From contig DASRMR010000029.1 in NCBI GenBank assembly GCA_035647815.1, forward strand, positions 1-64,000: a stretch of DNA of 64,000 nt, given 5' to 3'. The first letter of the stretch is position 1; each line of letters starts with the position of its first letter. Origin of the DNA: JAAYRQ01 sp035647815 (GTDB lineage: Bacteria > Bacillota > Syntrophomonadia > Syntrophomonadales > Syntrophomonadaceae). This document shows, one piece after another, positions 43,257-52,586 of the stretch. The translations under genes were made by a program, and so were the position numbers. Below the pieces are notes generated by a model. It saw only the letters and a list, made by a program, of their open reading frames with translations, was not told the origin of the DNA and did no database searches.

Positions 43257-44636
43257 ATGGATAGATCAAACGAAATGGGAGTAGGAAGTATACCGAGTTT
43301 ACTACTAAAGTTCTCCCTGCCGGCCATAGTCGCTATGTTAGTTCACTCTTTGTATAATGTCGTAGATAGTATATTTGTAGGTCGAGGCGTAGGAGAACTA
43401 GCTCTAGCTGGAGTTACAGTATGTTTCCCTATTGTGATAATCTTAATGGCTATGGTTATGTTGATTAGCATGGGAGCGACGACACTGATATCTATTCGTT
43501 TAGGAGAGCAAAGGGGGGAGGAAGCTGAGCAGATAATTGGTAATGCTGTAGTATTATTTCTAGTAATTGGGTTTAGCATGACTGTTTTGGGGTTAATCTT
43601 TCTCGAGCCGATTTTAAAATTCTTCGGAGCAAGTGCCAATGTATTACCGTACTCACTTGCTTATATGAGAATAATTTTATCCGGTAGTGTGTTGCTGGCA
43701 ATCGGTGTAGGGATGAATAACTTTATCCGGGCTGAAGGTAATCCGAAAATAGCTATGTATACGATGGTAACAGGTGCCATTACTAACATCATATTAGATT
43801 ATATATTTATCTTCATATTTCAATGGGGAATTAAGGGAGCCGCTTTTGCTACAGTAATATCTTATGCTGTAACTACTAGCTGGGTATTATATTATTTTTT
43901 ATCGGGAAATAGTCTATTGAAAATTAGGCGTAAGAATTTTAAGCTTAAAGGTTCATTAATTACAGGGATGATGATAGTTGGTTTTCCGGCATTTGCTATG
44001 CAGATAACTAGTAGCATTCAGAATTTAGTTCTCAACCGCAGCCTAGTTTATTATGGAGGGGATTTAGCATTAGCTGCTGTAGGCATAATAATTAGTATTG
44101 CCTCCTTCATAGTAACACCAGTTATAGGAATTACTCAGGGTGCTCAACCGATTATAGGATATAATTACGGAGCTAAACAGTTCGGACGAGTTAAATCTAC
44201 TGTAATATTAGCAATTATCGGAGCTACTGCTATCGTGACTTTTAGTTTTATTATTTCTAGGATTTGGCCGATTCAATTAATAAGTTTATTTAATCAGAAC
44301 CCTGAATTGATTAAATTAGGGGCACATGCTATGCTAATATTCTTTGTATTTCTACCATTAGAAGGTATACAACTTGTCGGTGGAGGTTATTTCCAGGCTG
44401 TAGGTAAACCAGTACAAGCTACTATATTAACCTTATCTAGACAAGTAATTATTTTCATACCCCTAGTATTAATTCTTCCTCATTTCTGGGGTTTAGATGG
44501 TGTATGGGTTTCATCACCTTTAGCAGATTTTGGTGCTTTCATACTCGCCGTTATTTGGCTAGTGTATGAGTTTAGGAAGCTGGGTAAAATAAAAGATGAA
44601 CCTGCTGTAAATAATCCGCAATTAGATAATTCTTAG
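43257..44636 (+). CDS. MATE-family efflux transporter, copy 1
   Basis: 459 residues, twelve hydrophobic helices, with SIPSLLLKFSLPAIVAMLVHSLYNVVDSIFVGRG-type N-terminus (FSLPAIVAMLVHSLYNVVD) and GITQGAQPIIGYNYGAKQ, the MATE signatures. Na+ or H+ driven export of cationic compounds. The next gene is a close paralogue in the same orientation, so the pair arose by tandem duplication. Confidence 0.93.
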   Translation: MDRSNEMGVGSIPSLLLKFSLPAIVAMLVHSLYNVVDSIFVGRGVGELALAGVTVCFPIVIILMAMVMLISMGATTLISIRLGEQRGEEAEQIIGNAVVLFLVIGFSMTVLGLIFLEPILKFFGASANVLPYSLAYMRIILSGSVLLAIGVGMNNFIRAEGNPKIAMYTMVTGAITNIILDYIFIFIFQWGIKGAAFATVISYAVTTSWVLYYFLSGNSLLKIRRKNFKLKGSLITGMMIVGFPAFAMQITSSIQNLVLNRSLVYYGGDLALAAVGIIISIASFIVTPVIGITQGAQPIIGYNYGAKQFGRVKSTVILAIIGATAIVTFSFIISRIWPIQLISLFNQNPELIKLGAHAMLIFFVFLPLEGIQLVGGGYFQAVGKPVQATILTLSRQVIIFIPLVLILPHFWGLDGVWVSSPLADFGAFILAVIWLVYEFRKLGKIKDEPAVNNPQLDNS

Positions 44637-44728
44637 TTTTTAAGATTACTACTGTGTAGCTACAATGCTGTTTACAGTGCAGTGAATCGACATTTTCTGG
44701 TCACAACATCTTTTTAACATTGGAATTA

Positions 44729-44737
44729 TGGTATAGT
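44729..44737 (+). promoter_or_regulatory. Extended -10 promoter element of MATE gene 2
   Basis: TGGTATAGT, identical to the element before the first MATE gene, so each copy seems to have its own promoter. Confidence 0.45.
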
Positions 44738-44781
44738 TGCTTAGGTATTAAATAAATAGAAGATTTCAAAGGGGTAAATAG

Positions 44782-46170
44782 ATGGATAGATCAGAACAAA
44801 TGGCAATAGGGACTATTCCGAGTTTGCTACTAAAGTTCTCCTTACCTGCCATAATCGGTATGCTAGTCCAAGCTATGTACAATGTAGTGGATAGTATATT
44901 TGTAGGTCGTGGTGTAGGGGAATTAGCTTTAGCTGGAATTACGGTAAGTTTTCCTATTATGATAATATTTATGGCTTTTACTATGTTAATTGGCATGGGT
45001 GCTACTACACTTATATCGATTCGTTTAGGGGAGGACAAAAAAACTGAGGCTGAGCATATTGTGGGCAATGCTTTAGTTTTATTTATAATTGTTGGTATTA
45101 CTATAACAACACTCGGCTTAATATTTCTTAAGCCACTTTTGAGCTTTTTTGGTGCTAGTGCCAATGTATTACCATATGCAATTGATTATATGAGAATAAT
45201 TTTGCTCGGAAGTATATTATTAGCTATTGGAGCAGGGATGAATAACTTTATTCGTGCTGAAGGTAATCCGAAAGTAGCTATGTATACTATGTTAATCGGT
45301 GCAGTTACTAATGTAATATTAGATTATATTTTCATATTCATATTCTTTTGGGGAATTAAGGGAGCTGCTTTAGCAACAATAATATCTTATGCTGTAACTA
45401 GTACCTGGGTATTATACTATTTTCTTAAAGGCAACAGTCTATTAAAAATTCGTTTTAAAAACCTTATGCCTAAAAAGACTATAGTTTTAGGCATTGCGGC
45501 AGTAGGCTTTCCGGCTTTTGCTATGCAGATAACTAGTAGTGTGCAGAATTTAATTCTCAACCGTAGTTTAGTTCATTATGGTGGAGATATGGCCTTAGCT
45601 GCTATAGGTATAATTATGAGTATTGCTACTCTGTTAATAATGCCGATTATAGGCATTAGCCAAGGTGCTCAACCGATTATAGGATTTAATTATGGAGCAA
45701 AACAATTAGGACGGGTTAAAGATACCGTAAAACTAGCACTTGTAGGAGCTACGGTTATAATAACTTTTGGTTTTATGCTTTCTAGGATTTGGCCAGCCCA
45801 ATTAATAGGCTTATTTAATAAGAATCCCGAATTGATTCAACTAGGCACCCATGGGATGCTAATCTTTTTCATATTCCTACCTGTGGTAGGGGTACAATTT
45901 GTTGGTGCAGGTTATTTCCAAGCGGTAGGTAAGCCAGTACAAGCTACTATATTAAGCTTATCTAGGCAAATACTTATCTTTATACCACTTTTATTAGTTC
46001 TTCCTCGTTTCTACGGTTTAGACGGAATCTGGTGGGCCGGTGCTTTCTCTGACATAGGTGCCTTTTTATTAACTGGAATATGGTTATGGTATGAAATTAG
46101 GCAGATTAATAAAAAATTAGCTGCAGATAAAGAACCAGATGAAGATAAGCTAGAAGCAGCTAGTACTTAA
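44782..46170 (+). CDS. MATE-family efflux transporter, copy 2
   Basis: 462 residues, colinear with copy 1 over the whole length and clearly its paralogue (for example FVGRGVGELALAG, FFGASANVLPY, NNFIRAEGNPK and GFPAFAMQITSS occur in both). C-terminal tail is Asp/Glu/Lys-rich and differs. Its TAA stop at 46168-46170 abuts the left direct repeat of the block that follows. Confidence 0.93.
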   Translation: MDRSEQMAIGTIPSLLLKFSLPAIIGMLVQAMYNVVDSIFVGRGVGELALAGITVSFPIMIIFMAFTMLIGMGATTLISIRLGEDKKTEAEHIVGNALVLFIIVGITITTLGLIFLKPLLSFFGASANVLPYAIDYMRIILLGSILLAIGAGMNNFIRAEGNPKVAMYTMLIGAVTNVILDYIFIFIFFWGIKGAALATIISYAVTSTWVLYYFLKGNSLLKIRFKNLMPKKTIVLGIAAVGFPAFAMQITSSVQNLILNRSLVHYGGDMALAAIGIIMSIATLLIMPIIGISQGAQPIIGFNYGAKQLGRVKDTVKLALVGATVIITFGFMLSRIWPAQLIGLFNKNPELIQLGTHGMLIFFIFLPVVGVQFVGAGYFQAVGKPVQATILSLSRQILIFIPLLLVLPRFYGLDGIWWAGAFSDIGAFLLTGIWLWYEIRQINKKLAADKEPDEDKLEAAST

Positions 46171-46219
46171 TTCATAAGCCTAAAACTGAATCGGTATAAT
46201 ATAAAAATACACCATAAAA
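46170..46219. repeat. Left copy of 50-bp direct repeat (hlyIII 3' end remnant)
   Basis: 49 of 50 bases equal 57086-57135, same orientation; the single difference is A46185 versus C57101. On the minus strand it encodes the last residues of the hemolysin-III-type protein (FMVYFYIIPIQ plus stop), but the rest of that gene is not here. It touches the MATE stop codon. Confidence 0.9.
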
Positions 46220-46241
46220 CTTAATCTGTGATAAAACACTA

Positions 46242-46266
46242 AGCCCAGCTTTGCTGGGCTATTTTA
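46242..46266 (+). terminator. Intrinsic terminator
   Basis: AGCCCAGC, TTT, GCTGGGCT, then ATTTT. Located after the left repeat and before hyuA. Confidence 0.8.
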
Positions 46267-46351
46267 ATTACTAGAAAAAGGAGTTAACATTTATTATGAA
46301 GAAATTATAAGTAACAATAAAATAAATCCATATATATGGGAGGCAATCTGT

Positions 46352-48424
46352 TTGGGTAATGTTATGGGAATTGATGCAGGAGGAACTTTTATAGATTATT
46401 ACTTAATTGACGAATTCGGACAATACAAAAGTTATAAAAAGCTTCGTCAGTTCAATGAATTACAAATAGATATCATAAATGGATTGGTAGAATTTGCTGT
46501 AGAGTTGGGTTTAGGAGTTTCTGAATTTATGGAGCAGGTTAACACTATTGTACATGGTACAACACTAACTACTAATGCAGTTCTAACTAGAACAGGTGCT
46601 AGGACAGCTTTATTAACGACTGAAGGATTAATTGACTTGTTGGAAATGAGACAGGGCGCAAGGGATGATGTATATAATAATCATCGAACTCCTTGGATAC
46701 CACTTATTGCTAGAGATTTAAGGATACCTATTAAAGAGCGATTAAATTACGAAGGGGCTACAATTGTTCGTTTTGATCGTAAAAAGAATTTGGAGCGTAT
46801 AAGGAGGCTAAAAGACCAAAATATTGAATCATTCGCAATTGCCTTTGCCCACAGTTACATTAATCCTAAATATGAATTAGAAATGGCAGCCTTAATCAGA
46901 GAAAACTGGCCGAATGTTCATATATCTATGAGCAATGAGATATTTCCTCGGCCTCATTTGTACAGGCGTGTCAGCACTACGGTTCTAGATGCTTATGTTG
47001 CTCCTTTATTAAAGAATTATTTGGGTTCACTTCCTCAAAGTCTTAAAACTATTGGTTTTAAGGGGCAGTTATTTATAATGCAATCCAATGGAGGAAGTGT
47101 AGAAGTCTTAGAAGCTAACCAAATTCCGGTGAAGAGCATTTTGTCAGGCCCGGCGGCTGGTCCATCGGCTTTAAAGATGATGGAGCTTAATGGGGAGTCG
47201 GATGAATATATCGTTATGGATATGGGAGGGACTAGTTTCGAGGTTTCTATAATAAAAGATGGTTATTCGGTTTTGGATGATAATAAGTCAGTTAACGGTC
47301 ATTTAATAGGTGTTCCCTTAATAGATCTCCACACGATTGGTTCTGGGGGAGGAAGTCTGGCCGGCGTTGATTTAAATGGGATGTTATTTGTGGGGCCGGA
47401 AAGTGCTGAAGCTATACCTGGACCGGCATGTTATGATTTAAATGGAACACATCCTACCTGTACGGATGCTGATTTACTTCTTGGGTTGATAAACCCCGAG
47501 TATTTTTTAGGGGGACGTTTGAAGTTGAAATATGAAAAATCTTGGCAAGCGATAAAAACTGAAATAGCAGACTGTCTTGGTATAAATGTTATTCAGGCAG
47601 CTGTAGGTATTTTTAAGCTAATAAATGTTGAAATGGCCTTAGCTATAAAAGAGGTGACATTAGAAAAGGGATTTGACCCTCGCCATATGAATTTATTTGT
47701 AGGGGGAGGTGCAGGGCCGATTCATGCTGCTTACTTAGCTGATCAACTAGGTATTAAAAAGCTTATTATACCGAGGGAGTCTTCTGTTATGTGTGCAGCG
47801 GGAATGTTGAATTGTAGTTATCGCCGTGAGTATTATAAGTTTTTTCATAAAAAAACGGAAGGTATGGATTTAGCAGTTTTGGAAGAAACATTTCAAGAAC
47901 TTTGGTTAGAAGCCAGAGAAAATGTAATAGATTTCATCTCATTATATATTGAAAGTAAAAAAGTCTATATGCGTTATGAAGGGCAGCATCACGAATTATT
48001 AGTAGAATGTGAAAAAGATAAAAAGCTAGATATAGAATGTATCCAGGAAAACTTTCATCAGCAACATTTAAAAGTATATGGTTACAATTTAGCAGGTCGT
48101 CATACTGAAATAGAAATTGTTGGGGTTTTGCTTACCGTTGGAGGGGAACCGCATTACATTCCCCGTTCTAAAACTGAGGGTGACTGGCATGTTGATAAAA
48201 CACTAATAAAAGGACATCGACAGGCTTATTTTGATGAAATGGATAAGTTTATTAATGTGCCAGTATATGATGGAGATACGATGACAGATGGGTACAAGGT
48301 TAATGGTCCTGCAATTATTGAACAAAAACATACTACTGTAGTTGTTCCAAGTGATTATTATTTGGTGGCAGAAATGCATAATTTTACTATGTGCAAAATG
48401 CAAAAGGTTCTTAAAAAGAATTAG
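46352..48424 (+). CDS. hyuA: Hydantoinase/oxoprolinase family protein, subunit A
   Basis: 690 residues from TTG behind GGGAGG. Actin-like ATPase-type start VMGIDAGGTFIDYYLI, then VHGTTLTTNAVLTRTG, MDMGGTSFEVSI and HTIGSGGGSLAGVD, the HyuA/acetone-carboxylase-beta signatures, and VGGGAGPIHAAYLADQLG. With subunit B it performs ATP-dependent hydrolysis of a cyclic amide (hydantoin, oxoproline) or carboxylation of a ketone; which one is unclear. Operon with hyuB, 14 bp apart. Confidence 0.92.
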   Translation: MGNVMGIDAGGTFIDYYLIDEFGQYKSYKKLRQFNELQIDIINGLVEFAVELGLGVSEFMEQVNTIVHGTTLTTNAVLTRTGARTALLTTEGLIDLLEMRQGARDDVYNNHRTPWIPLIARDLRIPIKERLNYEGATIVRFDRKKNLERIRRLKDQNIESFAIAFAHSYINPKYELEMAALIRENWPNVHISMSNEIFPRPHLYRRVSTTVLDAYVAPLLKNYLGSLPQSLKTIGFKGQLFIMQSNGGSVEVLEANQIPVKSILSGPAAGPSALKMMELNGESDEYIVMDMGGTSFEVSIIKDGYSVLDDNKSVNGHLIGVPLIDLHTIGSGGGSLAGVDLNGMLFVGPESAEAIPGPACYDLNGTHPTCTDADLLLGLINPEYFLGGRLKLKYEKSWQAIKTEIADCLGINVIQAAVGIFKLINVEMALAIKEVTLEKGFDPRHMNLFVGGGAGPIHAAYLADQLGIKKLIIPRESSVMCAAGMLNCSYRREYYKFFHKKTEGMDLAVLEETFQELWLEARENVIDFISLYIESKKVYMRYEGQHHELLVECEKDKKLDIECIQENFHQQHLKVYGYNLAGRHTEIEIVGVLLTVGGEPHYIPRSKTEGDWHVDKTLIKGHRQAYFDEMDKFINVPVYDGDTMTDGYKVNGPAIIEQKHTTVVVPSDYYLVAEMHNFTMCKMQKVLKKN

Positions 48425-48438
48425 GGGGAGCCGGAAAC

Positions 48439-50052
48439 ATGGTTTTTGATAAAATATCTGCTGTTATTATGCAAAGAAGATTAAAATCTATTACTAGACA
48501 GATGGCGGTTTCATTGTCTAAAAGTAGTCGCTCGCTAAATATTAGTGAGGCTAAAGACTTTTGTACTGGTATTTATGGGGTTAGAGGTGAGATATGGGAG
48601 CAGACTGAATTTATTCCATTGATGTCTTATACGGTACCAACTTCAATTAAATATATTGCAGAATATTTTGGGGCAGATATTCACCCAGGGGATATTATCA
48701 TTCATAATGATCCATATACAGGGGGAAATCAAACTTCCGATGTTAAAATTACAGCTCCAGTATTTTCTAATGATGAGCTGATGTGTTTTGCAGCCATCAA
48801 TGCTCATCAAGCGGATATTGGGGGTGCTTCTCCGGGGGGTTATAATCCACATGCCAAAGAAATATGGCAGGAAGCTCTTCGGATTACTCCAGTAAAGATT
48901 ATCGACCAAGGCGTATTAAGATATGATGTTTGGGATTTTATCTTTGCTAATATTCGCTTGACGATTGTGGAAGAAGATATAATGTCTATGATAGGTGCCT
49001 GCGAAAATGCAGTGCATGAAATCAACTCCATAATTAGCCTATATGGAAAACAGGAATTTATAAAGAATTTATCTTATTTGTTCGATTGTGCTCAGGTATC
49101 GTTAAAAAAGCAATTATCAGTAATTAAACCTGGAATATATGAAGCATCTCATCTAGTTTTTGGCGATGGGATAGACCCTGACCAGAAAATGGTGATTAAA
49201 TTAAAAATAATTAAAGAGCCTGAAAAGCTGATATTTGATTATACTGGCACTTCTGAGCAGACTGCAGGTTATGTGAATGCACCTTCAACAGTAACTATTT
49301 CTGGATCATTAATGGTATTATTAATGTGTATAGGCGAGGTTTTTCCAATAAACGGTGGAACATTTAGGGATATTGAATTCATTATTCCTGAGGGCACAAT
49401 ACTAAACCCCTATTATCCGGCAGCAACTGGTTTTGGTAATCATTTGACTGACCAAATTGGGGCAGTTGTCCAAAAAGCATTATATCAAGCTATACCACAA
49501 CAAGTTTCAGCTGGATGGAATGTTTTGTTATGTCTGATGTTAAGTGGTTATGACAATAAACGAAACAAACATTTTTCGGACATGCTGATTAATGCTTGTA
49601 AAGGAGGAGCAGGTGCTACTTATGGTTATGATGGATGGTCGCATCTTGGCTTAATTGGAGGGGGTGGAGGGATTACAGCCCAGGATCCTGAGACATTCGA
49701 GATGGAATGCCCTGTAATTTTCAAGAAATTCGAGTATGCACCTGATTCAGCTGGTAAAGGCCAATGGAATGGGGGATTGGGAGTAGAAACCATATTGGAG
49801 CTGTGTGAAAGTGATATATCAGTCAATATATTTGGTGATGGGATGCACGAAGAAAGCAGGGCCTTTGGTCTTGCTGGTGGCAGTCCTGGCGGTAAAAACA
49901 GTATCGTCTTACAATTACCAGACGGAAACATCTTGTATCCGAACAGTAAAACTATAATTAACAAACTGCCTAGGGGAACTATCTTACACCAGATTGCTGG
50001 TGGCGGTGGTGGATATGGATCACCGGAAAAGAAAAATCGTGAAATTAAATGA
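48439..50052 (+). CDS. hyuB: Hydantoinase/oxoprolinase family protein, subunit B
   Basis: 537 residues. N-terminal third has YFGADIHPGDIIIHNDPYTGGNQTSD in pieces, the HyuB hallmark, with AAINAHQADIGGASPGGYNPHAKEIWQE; later NAPSTVTISG and the Gly-rich C-terminus GTILHQIAGGGGGYG. Partner of the upstream subunit A. A FadR-type regulator gene follows, and its ligand may be the substrate or product. Confidence 0.92.
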   Translation: MVFDKISAVIMQRRLKSITRQMAVSLSKSSRSLNISEAKDFCTGIYGVRGEIWEQTEFIPLMSYTVPTSIKYIAEYFGADIHPGDIIIHNDPYTGGNQTSDVKITAPVFSNDELMCFAAINAHQADIGGASPGGYNPHAKEIWQEALRITPVKIIDQGVLRYDVWDFIFANIRLTIVEEDIMSMIGACENAVHEINSIISLYGKQEFIKNLSYLFDCAQVSLKKQLSVIKPGIYEASHLVFGDGIDPDQKMVIKLKIIKEPEKLIFDYTGTSEQTAGYVNAPSTVTISGSLMVLLMCIGEVFPINGGTFRDIEFIIPEGTILNPYYPAATGFGNHLTDQIGAVVQKALYQAIPQQVSAGWNVLLCLMLSGYDNKRNKHFSDMLINACKGGAGATYGYDGWSHLGLIGGGGGITAQDPETFEMECPVIFKKFEYAPDSAGKGQWNGGLGVETILELCESDISVNIFGDGMHEESRAFGLAGGSPGGKNSIVLQLPDGNILYPNSKTIINKLPRGTILHQIAGGGGGYGSPEKKNREIK

Positions 50053-50122
50053 ATGTAAATCTAGTCTTGTTAAAAGAACTTTAGGGATAAAGCACTAGCA
50101 GTAAATTCAAGGGGGAATAAGC

Positions 50123-50830
50123 TTGGATAAATCTGTTGATATTCTTTCTGTAAGTGAGCAAATTGTTGTAGACATCCTTAATTCCATTTTAGGTGGAGAG
50201 ATTAAACTAGGCCAAAAATTGCCGACAGAAAGTTTTCTGGCGGAAAAGTACGGAGTCAGTAGGCCAACTGTAAGGGATGCATTAACCAGTTTGGAAGATT
50301 CCCTTGTATTACAGCCCAAAAAGGGATGTCATGGTGGCTGGTTTGTTAAAAATAGTAATAATAAACATATTGCTAGATATCTAGAAAGCTTTCTTACTAT
50401 GCTTTTGGATAGTGAGCAGATAAAAAGCGAAGATCTACTGGAAATGAGGTTAATTTTGGAGGTAAAAGGTTGTGGTATAGCAGCTATGAACAGAACTGTG
50501 GAAGACATACAGGCTATTGCAGCAGCCATACCTTTAAACTATAATGAAATGACGGACTATGAATATCATAGTCAAGACATCGAATTTCATCGTAGGATCG
50601 CGGAAGCTACTCATAATCCGCTAATTATTGCTTCGATTAAGGTTACTACCATGGTTCAAGAACTTTATGCTATGACGACTGATGCACCACCGACAAGGCG
50701 AAAAGAATTGAATAATAATTTGTTAGATATTTTTCAGGCGATTGTTAAACAACAGCCTCGTGAAGCAGAAGAAGCAATGAAAATTCATTTATCATTTGCT
50801 GATGATATGACATCAAATGCAAAACTCTAA
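50123..50830 (+). CDS. GntR-family (FadR-type) transcription regulator
   Basis: 235 residues from TTG behind AGGGGG. The winged helix is LGQKLPTESFLAEKYGVSRPTVRDALTSLEDS; the C-terminal all-helical FCD domain carries the metal-binding Asp/His pattern (EMRLILEVKGCGIAA, YHSQDIEFHRRIAEATHNP). Likely regulates hyuAB or the downstream molybdoenzyme operon in response to an organic acid. A terminator follows. Confidence 0.92.
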   Translation: MDKSVDILSVSEQIVVDILNSILGGEIKLGQKLPTESFLAEKYGVSRPTVRDALTSLEDSLVLQPKKGCHGGWFVKNSNNKHIARYLESFLTMLLDSEQIKSEDLLEMRLILEVKGCGIAAMNRTVEDIQAIAAAIPLNYNEMTDYEYHSQDIEFHRRIAEATHNPLIIASIKVTTMVQELYAMTTDAPPTRRKELNNNLLDIFQAIVKQQPREAEEAMKIHLSFADDMTSNAKL

Positions 50831-50860
50831 TTTATAGTTTTGCTAAAAACAGGTTTTAAA

Positions 50861-50891
50861 ACCTCTTCAGAATTGAAGGGGTATTTTTTTT
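50861..50891 (+). terminator. Intrinsic terminator after GntR gene
   Basis: ACCTCTTCA, GAAT, TGAAGGGGT, then A and eight T. Confidence 0.88.
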
Positions 50892-50967
50892 GGTAAATGT
50901 AAAGAAAATTTACAATTTACGACAAACAATTTTACCTAACGCAGGAGCTTCTATGCCCGGTATGTAA

Positions 50968-50995
50968 AGCTTATAGTATAAAGATTTTATAAGCT
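50968..50995 (+). other. Hairpin just ahead of the LPxTG gene's ribosome binding site
   Basis: AGCTTATA and TATAAGCT pair perfectly (8 bp) around a 12-nt loop and end one base before AAAGGAGG at 50997. Could control translation of the surface-protein gene; no T-run. Confidence 0.5.
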
Positions 50996-51014
50996 AAAGG
51001 AGGTATCAAAAAGG

Positions 51015-51392
51015 ATGTTGAAGTTGAGAAATTATAAAATATTGACTTTAATTGGATGTCTTGGGTTCTCAATATTGCTGAACCAGGCCTTTGCACTGCC
51101 TATTGCCCGAGGTGATTCTCTTCCGGTGGGCAATACCAAAGCAATAGCTATTCATCAAAATGCAAACGATTTGAGTGCTGAGATAATGCTAGAATCTGGA
51201 GTGCAATTAGCTTGAGGAAGAATAGAATATTGCCCTCCGGTGGGGAAGGCACCAAGTGTTTCAGAAGAAACTTTACCTAAAACGGGAGTAACTACTATGC
51301 CGATGCAGCCAATAGGATTAGCTTTAATCATTATAGGTTTAGTCATAGGGAAACAAAGATTTAAAAAGACTTTAAAAAGACTTCATGTATAG
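51015..51392 (+). CDS. Small LPxTG surface protein with in-frame TGA (candidate selenoprotein)
   Basis: One reading frame of 125 codons with a single internal TGA at codon 67 (51213-51215). Upstream of it: AAAGGAGGT, ATG, and a Sec signal peptide (residues about 1-28, ILTLIGCLGFSILLNQAFA). Downstream in the same frame: UGRIEYC, then EETLPKTG, a hydrophobic segment (PIGLALIIIGLVIG) and a basic tail KQRFKKTLKRLHV, that is, a complete sortase signal. So both ends are functional-looking and only the TGA breaks the gene. 15 nt after the TGA a hairpin TGCCCTCC-GGT-GGGGAAGGCA could be a bacterial SECIS with GG in the apical loop. Alternatives: a nonsense mutation or sequencing error. It sits directly ahead of the molybdoenzyme operon. 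Confidence 0.7.
51231..51251 (+). promoter_or_regulatory. SECIS-like hairpin after in-frame TGA
   Basis: TGCC CTCC GGT GGGG AA GGCA: two 4-bp stems with a 2-nt bulge and GG in the apical triloop, 24-25 nt beyond the TGA, within the range known for bacterial SECIS elements. One G-U pair. Note that TCCGGTGGG also occurs earlier in the gene (about 51122-51130), so chance is possible. Confidence 0.4.
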
Positions 51393-51448
51393 GAGAAGAA
51401 TTATAGCTGACAGTATAAATTATGCTTACTGTAAAAGGGGGGGAGAAG

Positions 51449-52555
51449 ATGTTAAACAAGTTATTGGACAGGAACAGAATAAATAATATATATGATCACT
51501 TGTGCCTCAATGTTCGTAGCGGAAGAATGATATGTCAAATATGTGAAACTACTTGTCCTGTTAATAGTATTGACCTAGATGGCAATAAAATCGAAATACA
51601 AGAGAATTGCATAAGGTGCGGATTGTGTGCAACTGCATGCCCAACAGGGGTTTTTGATGATATGTGGGCTGCATTTACTAGAGTAGTGAATATTAGAAAA
51701 GAGCAACGGTCATCTTGTGTAATAAAATGCCATAAAACAGAATTTGTATCTGGTGCTATAGTTATCAATTGCCTGGGAGAACTGACTCCGGAGTTAGCAT
51801 TCTATATAGTCCAGCAAGGAATTGATAAAATAAATATATTTTATCAGCCCGAAGCATGTAGCGATTGCGAATGTTCAACGGGTCAGATTCTATGGGAGGA
51901 TAATCGAAAAAAGCTGAGGTTGATTTATCCAGAAACTAAGGGAATATTTATGGAGCAAAATGATCCTGCTAGTTTTGAACTTTCTAGCCATCAAGAGATT
52001 AATTATAGTCGCAGGTTTTTGCTAAGAAACTTAAGTATAGATGCTAAAGAAATGATGGCCGATTTAATTGTTGATAGAAAAAGCCAAGGTGGAATTCAGG
52101 AGACATATGCTCAGAATATTTCTTTGCGAAGAGAGCTTTTGATTAAAATGCTTAATAAACTGGAGCCTGAGATTAAGGAAAAAATCGAACCAGGATATTT
52201 GAGACACCCAGAGATTAGCGCTGAGTGTACTTTTTGCGGTAGTTGCGCTGTTCTTTGCCCCTCAGGAGCTATGAAAATCACTAAAGATGAAGAAAATATT
52301 GTGTTTTTGAGCAATACTCCCTCTGAATGTAATATGTGTGGATTGTGTGCTGTAGTTTGTCCCGAAAAGGCTATTAATATGGAGGTAGATGGGCAGAACT
52401 CATCTACTAGTAATATTATTTTACAAAAAACTACAGTTCGAAATTGTGTTAGATGTGACAGAGAATATTATCCTAAAAACGAAGCAAGTGCTTCTCTTTG
52501 CAAGGATTGTGAAGGTTCTAAATTTAAACCAGATGAACTCTGGTTTATGAAATAA
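51449..52555 (+). CDS. Polyferredoxin-like protein of the molybdoenzyme operon
   Basis: 368 residues from ATG 51449 behind GGGGGGAG. Four Fe-S motifs: CQICETTCPV and CIRCGLCATACPTG at the N-terminus; CTFCGSCAVLCPSG and CNMCGLCAVVCPEK near the C-terminus; extra cysteines CSDCEC in the middle and a zinc-ribbon-like CVRC..CKDC at the end. No signal peptide, so cytosolic. It probably passes electrons to or from the DmsA-type enzyme or helps its maturation (NapF-like). Named by motifs only. Confidence 0.85.
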   Translation: MLNKLLDRNRINNIYDHLCLNVRSGRMICQICETTCPVNSIDLDGNKIEIQENCIRCGLCATACPTGVFDDMWAAFTRVVNIRKEQRSSCVIKCHKTEFVSGAIVINCLGELTPELAFYIVQQGIDKINIFYQPEACSDCECSTGQILWEDNRKKLRLIYPETKGIFMEQNDPASFELSSHQEINYSRRFLLRNLSIDAKEMMADLIVDRKSQGGIQETYAQNISLRRELLIKMLNKLEPEIKEKIEPGYLRHPEISAECTFCGSCAVLCPSGAMKITKDEENIVFLSNTPSECNMCGLCAVVCPEKAINMEVDGQNSSTSNIILQKTTVRNCVRCDREYYPKNEASASLCKDCEGSKFKPDELWFMK

Positions 52556-52586
52556 AGGTAATTATAACAAATGGAGGTGTTTCTTA

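Noticed and set aside
43343..43639. Minus-strand open frame opposite MATE gene 1, with a look-alike at 44766-45164 opposite MATE gene 2
   Set aside because: The two frames resemble each other only because the MATE genes are paralogues; neither has a ribosome binding site and both are antisense shadows.
46299..46313. Tiny ORF MKKL* with AAAAAGGAG upstream, before hyuA
   Set aside because: Four codons only and no attenuator hairpin after it; likely chance.
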